This document shows positions 13,891 to 21,417 of a DNA stretch of 21,488 nucleotides, piece after piece; the first letter of the stretch is position 1, and every line of letters starts with the position of its first letter. A model generated the notes under the pieces. It was not told the origin of the DNA and did not search any database. It saw only the letters and a list, made by a program, of their open reading frames with translations. Source of the DNA: Collinsella sp. Lineage in GTDB: Bacteria; Actinomycetota; Coriobacteriia; Coriobacteriales; Coriobacteriaceae. The position numbers were made by a program, and so were the translations under genes. Location: assembly GCA_019419545.1 (NCBI GenBank), contig DXZT01000060.1, forward strand, positions 1 to 21,488. The letters are read 5' to 3'.

Positions 13891-14931
13891 TTGGTTCGAC
13901 GTGGCTCGCATCCGCGACTTTCGGTGATCCTTGTGGTAGAAGGTTCGCCCAGCTATGCGATGCGTGCGCTCGAGAGTATCCAGAACCAAGACCTCTACGA
14001 TTTGCAGATTGTCGTTGTCTGCCGCGATGCTGCGCCCGGTGTGCGCCATTCGCTTCAAGTTGCTGCCGATAGGGACATCCATATTGATTTGATTGACGTC
14101 GAGGACGCGAAGCGCGGCGCTTGTCTTCGTGCCGGTTTTGATGCCTCGCGCGGCTCTCAAATCATCGCCATGAACGCCGATGAGTGGTTTGCTCCGCAGG
14201 CCCTTTCCAAGATGGTCGATATCGCGTGCGATACTGCGGCAGACATTGTGCTCCCCTCGGTGTCGCTCGATCGATACGATGCGCATCGCGAGCGTCATTC
14301 GCGCGTCTTGGATGCTACTCATATTTCCATTGACAGCAAATCTTCGATGGTGGCCGGGCTGCCTCAGTTGATTTTAGGCGGCCTAGTCGCTCAGACCTCT
14401 GGCGTGATGTACAGCCGCTCGCTGTTTGAGGCATGCCTGTCGCGCGGCAAGGCGTACCGTACGGTTGAGTTTATGGCTTATGCGCTCTCGCAGGCACGAT
14501 TCGTGTCCGGCTGCGGCGACGCTTGTTTCCACGCGGTGGCACCTAAGCTTACAGATGCCTTTGATCCCACCATGTATGCCAGGATATCCGATGACACTCG
14601 AGCGCTCGACGAGCTTGCGGACTCACTCTCGGAAGCAGATAGCGGTGGTCGGCTCAAGCTGGCAAGCCAAAAGTTCTACTTTGCCGGACTGGTCGCCTGC
14701 ATCGAGAATTTGTGTCTGAGCCCGCATGGGGTGTCGTCAATTGAGCGTTCCGCCCGCATGCGTGATATGCTCGAGGCGCCTCGAACCCGTCAGATGGTCG
14801 CCGCGCTCAAGGACAACCATCGGGGACTCGGTCTGTTGTTTGGGCCGATCGCCAGCGCCAAGCCCACGCGCTGCGTGATGTGTACGCATCTGGCAGCTTT
14901 TCTTAACCGGACGGGTGCAAAAACCGCCTAA
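13891..14931 (+). CDS. Glycosyltransferase family 2-like protein of unknown substrate
   Basis: This 346-residue protein starts with a GT-A-like fold: RLSVILVVEGSPSYAMRALESI (residues 9-30), a strand QIVVVCRD (39-46), and GACLRAGFDASRGSQIIAMN (76-95). The position where family 2 enzymes carry the metal-binding DxD holds AMNADEWF (93-100), so the first Asp is replaced by Asn. The C-terminal half has no clear family resemblance and no obvious membrane segment. The start is TTG, chosen for the GAGAGGA box 9 nt upstream and because the fold begins directly after it. Donor and acceptor are unknown. It may be a divergent or weakly active member; no polysaccharide genes are adjacent. Confidence 0.65.
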   Translation: MVRRGSHPRLSVILVVEGSPSYAMRALESIQNQDLYDLQIVVVCRDAAPGVRHSLQVAADRDIHIDLIDVEDAKRGACLRAGFDASRGSQIIAMNADEWFAPQALSKMVDIACDTAADIVLPSVSLDRYDAHRERHSRVLDATHISIDSKSSMVAGLPQLILGGLVAQTSGVMYSRSLFEACLSRGKAYRTVEFMAYALSQARFVSGCGDACFHAVAPKLTDAFDPTMYARISDDTRALDELADSLSEADSGGRLKLASQKFYFAGLVACIENLCLSPHGVSSIERSARMRDMLEAPRTRQMVAALKDNHRGLGLLFGPIASAKPTRCVMCTHLAAFLNRTGAKTA

Positions 14932-14937
14932 ACGGCT

Positions 14938-14975
14938 CATTTCGAAACAAATTTGCATAGAATTGTTTCGAAATG
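14938..14975. promoter_or_regulatory. 13-bp perfect inverted repeat between the glycosyltransferase gene and argR
   Basis: CATTTCGAAACAA (14938-14950) and TTGTTTCGAAATG (14963-14975) are exact reverse complements separated by 12 bp. Each arm contains the palindrome TTTCGAAA, the two centres being 26 bp apart. It starts 7 nt after the glycosyltransferase stop and about 90 nt before argR. With no T-run immediately after, an operator pair is at least as likely as a terminator. Confidence 0.6.
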
Positions 14976-15015
14976 CGTTCTTATACACAAAAGCCTTCAA
15001 ATAGCGTTAAACTAT

Positions 15016-15030
15016 TCAATCACTGATTGA
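15016..15030. promoter_or_regulatory. Palindromic candidate operator just upstream of argR
   Basis: TCAATCA and TGATTGA flank one central C, forming a perfect 7-bp inverted repeat. It ends 33 nt before the argR ATG, and TAAACT (15008-15013), a possible -10 element, lies next to it. Autoregulation by ArgR or control by another regulator is conceivable. It does not obviously match the usual ARG box, so the cognate protein is unknown. Confidence 0.4.
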
Positions 15031-15063
15031 TTGTCTCCGCCATCTTTTGGAGAGAGGGTTTGT

Positions 15064-15501
15064 ATGGCTAAAAAACGCAATGGGCGCCAGGATGCCATTA
15101 GAGATATTGTGCGCAATAAGGACGTCCGCACGCAGCGCGTGCTGGTTGATGAGCTCCGCGCTATGGGCTTTGATTGCACGCAGGCGACTGTCTCTCGCGA
15201 TATTGCCGATATGGGGCTGCGTAAGCTCCCTGAGGGCATCTATGTTCTGGCAGAGGACCTGCACCTGCAGCGTATGGTTTCCGAGCTCGTAACGGGCGTT
15301 CTGCGCACCGATAATCTGGTTATGATTAAGGCTCAGCCTGGCACGGCTTCCGGCATCGCCGCCGCCGTTGATGCGGCAGAGCTGCCCGATGTGCTTGGCT
15401 CGCTTGCCGGCAACGATACGATTTTGGTTATTGCCCAGACGGCCGAGGACGGCGAGCGTCTTGAGGCGCTGATCAATAAGCTGAGCAATTCTCGCAAGTA
15501 G
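15064..15501 (+). CDS. argR: Arginine repressor family transcriptional regulator
   Basis: This 145-residue protein is an ArgR/AhrC-type regulator, which as a hexamer binds operators in response to arginine and controls arginine synthesis or breakdown. The N-terminal winged helix-turn-helix has DCTQATVSRDIADMGLRKLP (37-56). The C-terminal domain, which binds arginine and makes the hexamer, has PGTASGIAAAVDAAELP and GNDTILVIAQT. The ATG at 15064 is favoured over an upstream in-frame codon (15031) because GGAGAGAGG (15049-15057) lies 6 nt before it and because homologues begin near here. No arginine genes are in the window, so its targets lie elsewhere. A terminator follows. Confidence 0.92.
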   Translation: MAKKRNGRQDAIRDIVRNKDVRTQRVLVDELRAMGFDCTQATVSRDIADMGLRKLPEGIYVLAEDLHLQRMVSELVTGVLRTDNLVMIKAQPGTASGIAAAVDAAELPDVLGSLAGNDTILVIAQTAEDGERLEALINKLSNSRK

Positions 15502-15552
15502 GCGTGCGGGTCGTGCGCTCGGCACCGTGCGCGCTGACATAGTGGCTTGTAA

Positions 15553-15586
15553 GGGGTATCGACGTTGGTCGGTGCCCCCCTTTTTT
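15553..15586 (+). terminator. Intrinsic terminator after argR
   Basis: GGGGTATCGAC (15553-15563) pairs over 11 positions (two G-U pairs) with GTCGGTGCCCC (15568-15578) around a GTTG loop, followed by CC and six T residues. It lies about 50 nt after the argR stop on the same strand. Confidence 0.85.
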
Positions 15587-15625
15587 GTCTGCCGGTATAA
15601 AGACCGCCCATCAGGTCGCTTTAAA

Positions 15626-15669
15626 CTAAAAAGGCCCCCGAGCAGTTCAATAAGCTGCTCGGGGGCCTT
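15626..15669 (-). terminator. Intrinsic terminator for the penicillin-binding protein gene
   Basis: AAGGCCCCCGAGCAG (15631-15645) and CTGCTCGGGGGCCTT (15655-15669) form a perfect 15-bp stem with a 9-nt loop. On the minus strand the stem runs into a five-T tract, 22 nt past the penicillin-binding protein stop. The plus-strand side is also mildly T-rich, so it may partly block both directions. Confidence 0.9.
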
Positions 15670-15691
15670 GTTGCTTATGGCCGGATGATTT

Positions 15692-17884
15692 CTAGCCGAC
15701 CGTATCGTCAGGCGTGGGCGAGGGGTCGGGAGTGGGCGTAGGCGTAGGCGTGCCGCCATCGCCGCCGGTCGAACCACCAGTGGAGCCGCCCGTCGAGCCA
15801 CCGGTCGTACCGGTGCCGCCGGTGGTGTCGCCGCCCGTGGTCTCGGTCGTCGTGGTCGTCGTGGTCGTCGTCGTGGTGGTTTCCTCTTCGTCTTCGTTCT
15901 CGTCCTTGTCGTCGTTCTCCGTCTTCTTGGTGTTGTTGGTGCCGTAGAACTTCCAGACGCTGTTGTTCTTGTATGTGGGCGCCGTTCCGGTCGCAAACTC
16001 CTCGCGCTCGGTACCGGTCAGAACGGTGTTCATAAACCGCTTAAAGACAGGCAGGTTGGTGCTGTCGCCCAGCAGGTCTGTGCCGTATTTTTGGATGGGA
16101 ATCTCGCCCGCGGAATAGCCGGTCCACAGGGCGCACGCCAGCTGCGGGGTATAGCCGCAGAACCACAGGTTGGTGGTGTTGTCGGTGGTGCCCGTCTTGC
16201 CGGCATAGGGCTGGTTGACGCTCAGGGCACCGGCAGCGCCCGTACCGCCGCCCTGCATGACGCCGGACAGAACATCGGTGACCGCGGCGGCCTCGCCCTC
16301 GGTAAGCACCTGTGAGGGATTGTCAGTGTGCTGGTACAGCACCGAGCCGGTACGAGAGTCAATCTCGGTGATGGCGATCGGCTGGCGATAGTAGCCGCCA
16401 TTGGCAAACGTCGCGTAGGCGGCGGCCATCTCGAGCGGCGAGATTGAACCGGTGCCGAGCGTCATGACGGGAACGTCCTCGATGTTGTCCTTGGCGGGAT
16501 CGATGCCGAGCTTTTTGACGAGTGAGATGATCTTGCTGTTGCCGACGGCTTCCGCCACCTGGATGTAGCCGGTGTTGGAGGAGTATGCCGTCGCCTGCTT
16601 AAGCGTGATGTTGCCATAGCTATGGTTGGCGTAGTTTTGGACCTCGGTCGTGGTGCCCTTGGCCTTGAGCGGCGAGTTGCAGTTGAGGGTGACGTTGGGG
16701 TTCATGCCGTTTTGGATGGCAGTTGCCAGCGTAAAGGCCTTGAAGGTGGAGCCGACGGGACGCTTGGCCGTGGCATGGTTTACGTGGTTCTCGTCGGCGT
16801 TGTAGTCGTAGCCGCCCACCATGCACTTGATGTAGCCGGTCTTGGGGTCGACGACGACCATGCCCATGTCCAGGCCGTCAAGCGAGAGCGTGTCGAGCTG
16901 CTCGCGGACGGCATTCTCTGCCACCTGCTGCATCGTGGGGTCGATGGTGGTCTTGACGGTCAGGCCGCCCTTAAAGAGCACGTCGGTCGAGAACTCCTGC
17001 TCCAGCAGCTGCTTGACGTAGGAGACAAAGTAGGGCTGCGAGTATACGTCGACGCCGCTGCCCGAGATTTCGGTCACATTGAGGGTGATGGGCTCGGCCT
17101 GTGCGGCATCGTGCTCCTCCTGGGTGATGTGGCCCAGGCGCAGCATGTTGTCGAGAACCTTGTTGCGGCGAGACAGTGCCAGATCGGGATTGACCGTGGG
17201 GTCGTACTGCGAAGGCGAGTTGGGAAGGCCGATGAGTAGCGCGGCCTCGCTCAGGGTGAGGTCGGCGGCGCTCTTGGACAGATAGGTCTCGGCTGCGGCC
17301 TCGATGCCGTAGGCGCCGTGGCCGTAATAGATGGTGTTGAGGTACATCATGAGGATCTCGTCTTTGGAGTACATGTCCTCCATCTTGATGGCGATGTAGG
17401 CCTCGCGCACCTTACGCTCAATGGTCGAGTCGAATTGCTCCTCCTGCAGGATGGTGTTGCGCACCAGCTGCTGGGTGATCGTCGAGGCGCCTTCGTGCCC
17501 GCCGCCGAGGGTTGCCACCGCAGCACGCGCGATACCCCACAGGTCGATACCGCCGTGCTCGTAGAAGCGCTCGTCCTCGACGTCAACGGTGCCCTGCAGC
17601 ACGTAGGGGGAGACCTCGTCCTTGGTGATGGACTTGCGGTTTTGCGTGTAGAAGCTCGCGATCTTGTTGCCGTTACAGTCGACGATCTCGGTGGGCTCGC
17701 TCACCAGATACGCGTTGGCGTCGGTGTAGTCGGGCAGATCGGACAGCCAGCGGTTGACGTTACCGACCATGCCGATGCCAAACGCCACGCCCGCAATCAG
17801 CAGAAAGCCCAAAAACGAGAGCAGGATTATGGGCAGGGCGTGCGTCTTTGAACGGCTGCGTCCCTGTCGTTGGCGAGGACCCAT
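15692..17884 (-). CDS. Class A penicillin-binding protein (bifunctional transglycosylase/transpeptidase)
   Basis: This 730-residue protein polymerises and cross-links peptidoglycan outside the membrane. A basic N-terminus precedes one membrane anchor (about 16-40). The GT51 transglycosylase domain follows, with EDERFYEHGG (103-112, Glu103 catalytic) and GASTITQQLVRN (132-143). The transpeptidase domain has STFK (Ser379 nucleophile, Lys382), SSN (435-437) and KTGT (563-566). After about residue 655 comes an acidic then Thr/Gly/Pro-rich tail: twelve consecutive Thr (669-680), repeated STGG units and a PTPTPTPDPSPTPDD end. The ATG at 17884 is preferred, with GGAGGT 6 nt upstream, over an in-frame start at 18007 that adds 41 residues with no anchor. 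It diverges from the U32 gene over a 162-nt spacer; no clear promoter boxes were found there. Confidence 0.94.
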   Translation of the reverse strand: MGPRQRQGRSRSKTHALPIILLSFLGFLLIAGVAFGIGMVGNVNRWLSDLPDYTDANAYLVSEPTEIVDCNGNKIASFYTQNRKSITKDEVSPYVLQGTVDVEDERFYEHGGIDLWGIARAAVATLGGGHEGASTITQQLVRNTILQEEQFDSTIERKVREAYIAIKMEDMYSKDEILMMYLNTIYYGHGAYGIEAAAETYLSKSAADLTLSEAALLIGLPNSPSQYDPTVNPDLALSRRNKVLDNMLRLGHITQEEHDAAQAEPITLNVTEISGSGVDVYSQPYFVSYVKQLLEQEFSTDVLFKGGLTVKTTIDPTMQQVAENAVREQLDTLSLDGLDMGMVVVDPKTGYIKCMVGGYDYNADENHVNHATAKRPVGSTFKAFTLATAIQNGMNPNVTLNCNSPLKAKGTTTEVQNYANHSYGNITLKQATAYSSNTGYIQVAEAVGNSKIISLVKKLGIDPAKDNIEDVPVMTLGTGSISPLEMAAAYATFANGGYYRQPIAITEIDSRTGSVLYQHTDNPSQVLTEGEAAAVTDVLSGVMQGGGTGAAGALSVNQPYAGKTGTTDNTTNLWFCGYTPQLACALWTGYSAGEIPIQKYGTDLLGDSTNLPVFKRFMNTVLTGTEREEFATGTAPTYKNNSVWKFYGTNNTKKTENDDKDENEDEEETTTTTTTTTTTTETTGGDTTGGTGTTGGSTGGSTGGSTGGDGGTPTPTPTPDPSPTPDDTVG

Positions 17885-18046
17885 ATATTGACCTCCAGGT
17901 ATGTCGTGCCAGACGGTGGATGTGCCGTCGGGGCAGGATGGACATAAGTTATTACACGATAAACCAAACGGGGCGCGCGAGGCCTCGTGTATGCTGGAAG
18001 ACGGCATTTTTCAGAGTGAATGCATACCTTGGTAAGGAGTTTGTCG

Positions 18047-20005
18047 ATGGCGATTCGGACGATGGGGCCGAGCGGACAATACGAGACTGGATTGGATGCT
18101 GCCGGTGCGGCGCTGCCCGAGCTGCTGGCGCCGGCGGGCGGGCTCGACCAGATGCTTGCGGCCATCGCCGCGGGCGCCGATGCCATCTATGCGGGGTTGG
18201 GCGGCTTTAATGCCCGTGTGAGCGCCCATGGCTTTACGGATAACGAGTTTGCGCGCGGCTGCGCCGTGGCGCATGCCCATGGCGTGCGTGTGTACGTAAC
18301 GCTCAACGTGTTCGTGTTTGACGATGAGTTGTCCGACGCGGTGGCGTTGGGAGCTCATGCACTGGAGCTGGGCGCCGATGCTCTGATTGTCGCCGATGCC
18401 GGGTTGGCCTGCGCGCTGCGCGCGGCGATTCCCGGGGTCGAGATTCACCTGTCCACGCAGGCGGGCGCTCATGGCGAGGGTGCCGTGCGGCTTGCCGCCG
18501 ATGAGCTGGGGGTCGAGCGCTTGACGACGGCACGCGAGCTGACGGTCGACGAGATTGCGGCGCTATGTGCCACGGGCGTGCCCATCGAGGTATTCTGCCA
18601 CGGTGCGATTTGCATCGGCTATTCGGGGGCGTGCGAGTTCTCGGCCCTGCGGCGTGGGCGCTCGGCGATGCGCGGCGACTGCACGCAGCCGTGCCGTCTG
18701 GCGTACGACCTAGTGGACGAGGCGGGGCAGAGTGTTGTTGCCGTCGAGGGAGACCGCCTGCTTTGTCCGCGTGACTATCTGGGTATCGCGCACCTGCCCG
18801 AGCTTGTTGCCGCCGGCGTGGCATCGCTCAAGATCGAGGGACGCATGAAGAATCCCGATTACGTATTCAACGTGGTGAGGGTGTGGCGCCGGGCACTCGA
18901 TATGCTGTGCGACGGCGCGTGGGACCCCGATGCCGTGGAAGAGCTTGAGCGCGAGCTGGGGAGGTCGTTTAACCGTGGGTTTACCGATGCGTACCTGCGA
19001 GGGCGTTCGGGTGCCGAGCTGATGAGCTTTGAGCGCGCAATTAACCAGGGCGTGCGCGTGGGGCGCTTGGTCGCTGTGGGCCACGAAGAGGTGACCGTTG
19101 AGCTCGACGCCGCCGTGGCGGCGGGTGACACGCTCGAGATTCGGTTCTATCCGGGTGTCGACGCGCGTCCCGATGTGCCCAAGCGCTGGCCGCAGGTGCC
19201 CTGCCCGGTGGATGCCGCAGCGGGGGAGCGCATCGTCGTGCATTGCAAGCGTAAGGTGGGCACGGGCTGCGAGGTATACCTGATTCGCAGCGCCGGCGTG
19301 TTGGATCAGACGGCGGCGGTGTTGGAGTGCATGCGGGCCGAGGCGGATGCGATTGCGCCCGTTGCTCGTGCCGTTGAGGTGCTGCCCTTTGAGGACGTTG
19401 CGGTGGATGGCGGTGCGTCGACGGAGTTGGTGGAGTGCGCGGTTCCCACTCGCATGGTTTTTGCTTGGCAGCTGATGGATGCCGACCCGCGCGGGGAACT
19501 CGATTTGTCCGACGCCGTTGTGGTGCTTGACGAGGTGTGCCGCGCGAGTGACGCTGACTGGACCCGCTCACTGATGCAGCGTGCCGGGCGCGTCGTCTGC
19601 CGCAACCTGGGACAGGTGGTGATCGCTCGCGAGCTGGGCGTGACGTTTGACGTGGCGGCGCCGGTGTTCTGCGCGAATCGGGCCACGCTTACCTGGCTGC
19701 GCGGACTCGGTGCGGGGCGGGTGTACTTGCCGGCCGAGTTGCTCGGCAATGATAGGGGGCGTATTGCCGAACTGGCCGCTGAACCCGGCGTCTTGGGTCC
19801 GGTCGACGCCGACCGTCCCGAGCTTATGGTGTGCGAGCACTGCCTGCTGACCGCCGAGGGCGTCTGCGCCACCGATGCGACGGGACAGGTCCGTTGCCGC
19901 GACTGCTTGCGTCGTCGGCAGGCACGCTATCTGGTCGAGCGTGACGGTACACGTCTGCCAGTTGCCATTGACGCATGCGGCAGGACGAGGATTTTCCTGT
20001 CGTAG
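18047..20005 (+). CDS. U32 peptidase-family protein, RlhA/TrhP-like
   Basis: This 652-residue protein belongs to the U32 family, now known mostly for hydroxylating RNA bases rather than cutting peptides: RlhA acts on 23S rRNA C2501 and TrhP on tRNA wobble uridine. The N-terminal barrel begins ELLAPAGGLDQMLAAIAAGADAIYAG. The cluster-binding region FCHGAICIGYSGAC (about 184-197) with GDCTQPCR (about 213-220) supplies the usual conserved cysteines, presumably for an iron-sulfur cluster. Length is close to E. coli RlhA. The C-terminus carries an additional CEHC and CRDC pair, resembling a zinc ribbon. The ATG at 18047 fits TAAGGAG at 18033-18039; the in-frame codon at 18020 does not. Which RNA it modifies cannot be told from sequence, so no symbol is given. 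Confidence 0.82.
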   Translation: MAIRTMGPSGQYETGLDAAGAALPELLAPAGGLDQMLAAIAAGADAIYAGLGGFNARVSAHGFTDNEFARGCAVAHAHGVRVYVTLNVFVFDDELSDAVALGAHALELGADALIVADAGLACALRAAIPGVEIHLSTQAGAHGEGAVRLAADELGVERLTTARELTVDEIAALCATGVPIEVFCHGAICIGYSGACEFSALRRGRSAMRGDCTQPCRLAYDLVDEAGQSVVAVEGDRLLCPRDYLGIAHLPELVAAGVASLKIEGRMKNPDYVFNVVRVWRRALDMLCDGAWDPDAVEELERELGRSFNRGFTDAYLRGRSGAELMSFERAINQGVRVGRLVAVGHEEVTVELDAAVAAGDTLEIRFYPGVDARPDVPKRWPQVPCPVDAAAGERIVVHCKRKVGTGCEVYLIRSAGVLDQTAAVLECMRAEADAIAPVARAVEVLPFEDVAVDGGASTELVECAVPTRMVFAWQLMDADPRGELDLSDAVVVLDEVCRASDADWTRSLMQRAGRVVCRNLGQVVIARELGVTFDVAAPVFCANRATLTWLRGLGAGRVYLPAELLGNDRGRIAELAAEPGVLGPVDADRPELMVCEHCLLTAEGVCATDATGQVRCRDCLRRRQARYLVERDGTRLPVAIDACGRTRIFLS

Positions 20006-20024
20006 GTGCCGCGTCGCGTCAGTT

Positions 20025-20033
20025 TGTTATCAT
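20025..20033 (+). promoter_or_regulatory. Candidate extended -10 promoter for tyrS
   Basis: TGT followed by TATCAT forms an extended -10 element, about 20 nt after the U32 gene stop. The -35 region overlaps that stop and is poor. Transcription from near 20040 would give a leader of about 60 nt containing the stem-loop at 20054-20080. Confidence 0.4.
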
Positions 20034-20053
20034 AAGAGAGTTTATGGACTTCC

Positions 20054-20080
20054 AGCACCGCCGTTTTCGGCGAGGGTGCT
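20054..20080 (+). promoter_or_regulatory. Stem-loop in the tyrS leader
   Basis: AGCACC (20054-20059) pairs with GGTGCT (20075-20080) and GCCG (20060-20063) with CGGC (20068-20071) around a TTTT loop, leaving GAG as a bulge. It ends 6 nt before the AAAAGGAGG ribosome-binding site of tyrS. It is too small for a T-box riboswitch. A role in modulating translation is possible. Confidence 0.45.
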
Positions 20081-20101
20081 ATAGCAAAAGGAGGATACCC
20101 A

Positions 20102-21313
20102 ATGCTGTCTGTTGACGAGCAAATGCGTATCATCACCTCGGGCGCCGCGCAGATCGTCCCCGAGGCCGACCTTCGCAAGAAGCTTGAGAAGGGCGAGCCC
20201 CTCAACATCAAGCTCGGCGTCGATCCCACCAGCCCCGACCTGCACCTGGGCCACGCCGTGCCGCTGCGCAAGATGCGTCAGTTCCAGGACCTGGGCCACA
20301 ACGTTACCCTCATCATCGGCAACGGCACCGCGCTGATCGGCGACCCCTCGGGCAAGAACTCCACGCGTCCGCAGCTTTCGCAGGAGCAGATCGAGGCCAA
20401 TGCCGAGACCTACGTGAGCCAGGCTATGAAGATCCTGGATCCCGAGAAGACCACCATCGTGCACAACGGTGACTGGATCCTTTCGATGGACCTGGCCGGT
20501 CTGCTGCAGGTATGCTCCAAGTTCACCGTCGCCCGCATCCTTGAGCGCGACGACTTTACTAAGCGCTACCAGTCTCAGACGCCGATCGCCCTGCACGAGT
20601 TCCTGTACCCCGTGATGCAGGCCTTCGACTCCGTTCAGATCAAGGCCGACGTGGAGATGGGCGGCACCGACCAGCTCTTCAACCTGCTCGCCGGCCGCGA
20701 GCTCATGGAGAAGATGGGCATGGAGCCGCAGATCGCGCTCACCATGCCGCTGCTCGAGGGCACCGACGGCGTGCGCAAGATGTCCAAGTCCTATGGCAAC
20801 TACATCGGCCTGACCGACGCTCCCAAGGATATGTTCGGCAAGACCATGTCCATCCCCGACGAGATGATCGGCAAGTACTACCGCCTGGCGAGCTCGCTCA
20901 CCCCGGCCGAGGTCGACAAGATCGACGCTGCCCTGGCCGATGGTTCTGCCGACCCCTACGAGCTCAAGCGCGCTCTGGGTCGCGACCTGTGCGACACCTA
21001 CCACGGCGCCGGTGCCGGCGACGAGGCTCAGGCCGAGTTCGACCGCGTATTCAAGGAGGGCCAGCTCGCCGACTTCCCCGAGAAGCACGTTGAGCTGACC
21101 GTCAACGACGAGGGCCAGATCTACCTCGCCGGTCTGCTCAAGGACCTGGGTCTTTCGGCGAGCGCCGGCCAGGCTCGTCGCGATATCGACGGCGGCGGCG
21201 TCAAGATCAACGGCAAGGCCGTGGCTCCCAAGAGCTATAACATCGATCCCAGCGCCCTCAAACTGGGCGACACCCTCTCCGTGGGCAAGCGCAAGGGCTT
21301 CAAGCTGGTTTAG
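20102..21313 (+). CDS. tyrS: Tyrosyl-tRNA synthetase
   Basis: This 403-residue cytoplasmic class I synthetase attaches tyrosine to tRNA-Tyr. The HIGH-equivalent HLGH is at 48-51, inside GVDPTSPDLHLGH, and KMSKS at 226-230. The tyrosine-pocket region LYPVMQAFDSVQIKADVEMG is typical of the TyrZ-like bacterial subgroup. A C-terminal S4 RNA-binding domain starts near residue 330 and contains GLSASAGQARRDIDGGGVKI. The ATG follows a near-ideal AAAAGGAGG sequence. Codon use is strongly biased to C- and G-ending codons, like the ribosomal genes, suggesting high expression. Whether it is TyrS or TyrZ by strict nomenclature is uncertain. Confidence 0.94.
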   Translation: MLSVDEQMRIITSGAAQIVPEADLRKKLEKGEPLNIKLGVDPTSPDLHLGHAVPLRKMRQFQDLGHNVTLIIGNGTALIGDPSGKNSTRPQLSQEQIEANAETYVSQAMKILDPEKTTIVHNGDWILSMDLAGLLQVCSKFTVARILERDDFTKRYQSQTPIALHEFLYPVMQAFDSVQIKADVEMGGTDQLFNLLAGRELMEKMGMEPQIALTMPLLEGTDGVRKMSKSYGNYIGLTDAPKDMFGKTMSIPDEMIGKYYRLASSLTPAEVDKIDAALADGSADPYELKRALGRDLCDTYHGAGAGDEAQAEFDRVFKEGQLADFPEKHVELTVNDEGQIYLAGLLKDLGLSASAGQARRDIDGGGVKINGKAVAPKSYNIDPSALKLGDTLSVGKRKGFKLV

Positions 21314-21340
21314 TTACGCGGTTTTGCCAAACCGCGTAAC
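21313..21340 (+). terminator. Perfect hairpin at the tyrS stop codon
   Basis: GTTACGCGGTTT (21313-21324) and AAACCGCGTAAC (21329-21340) form a perfect 12-bp stem with a TGCC loop, starting at the last base of the tyrS stop. No T-run follows (GGCTCGACG), so it is either a Rho-independent terminator of non-standard kind or a 3' end stabiliser. Confidence 0.5.
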
Positions 21341-21388
21341 GGCTCGACGCTGCAAACCCGCCAGAGCGGCAATCTGCCTTTCAACTTC

Positions 21389-21417
21389 GGCGGCATGATC
21401 AAAAGATCAATGCCGCC
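21389..21417. repeat. Stem-loop in the non-coding tail of the window
   Basis: GGCGGCATGATC (21389-21400) pairs with GATCATGCCGCC-like bases at 21405-21417, leaving one bulged A, around an AAAA loop. It sits in a 175-nt stretch (21314-21488) with no recognisable gene on either strand. It could be a terminator-like element for a gene beyond the window edge or a small repeat; neither is established. Confidence 0.4.

Noticed and set aside
17885..18007. Upstream in-frame start for the penicillin-binding protein
   Set aside because: The extra 41 residues are Cys/Ser/Pro-rich with no homology, and a strong GGAGGT lies immediately before the ATG at 17884.
20006..20101. T-box riboswitch upstream of tyrS
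   Set aside because: The spacer is under 100 nt and lacks the T-box sequence, specifier loop and terminator/antiterminator pair.
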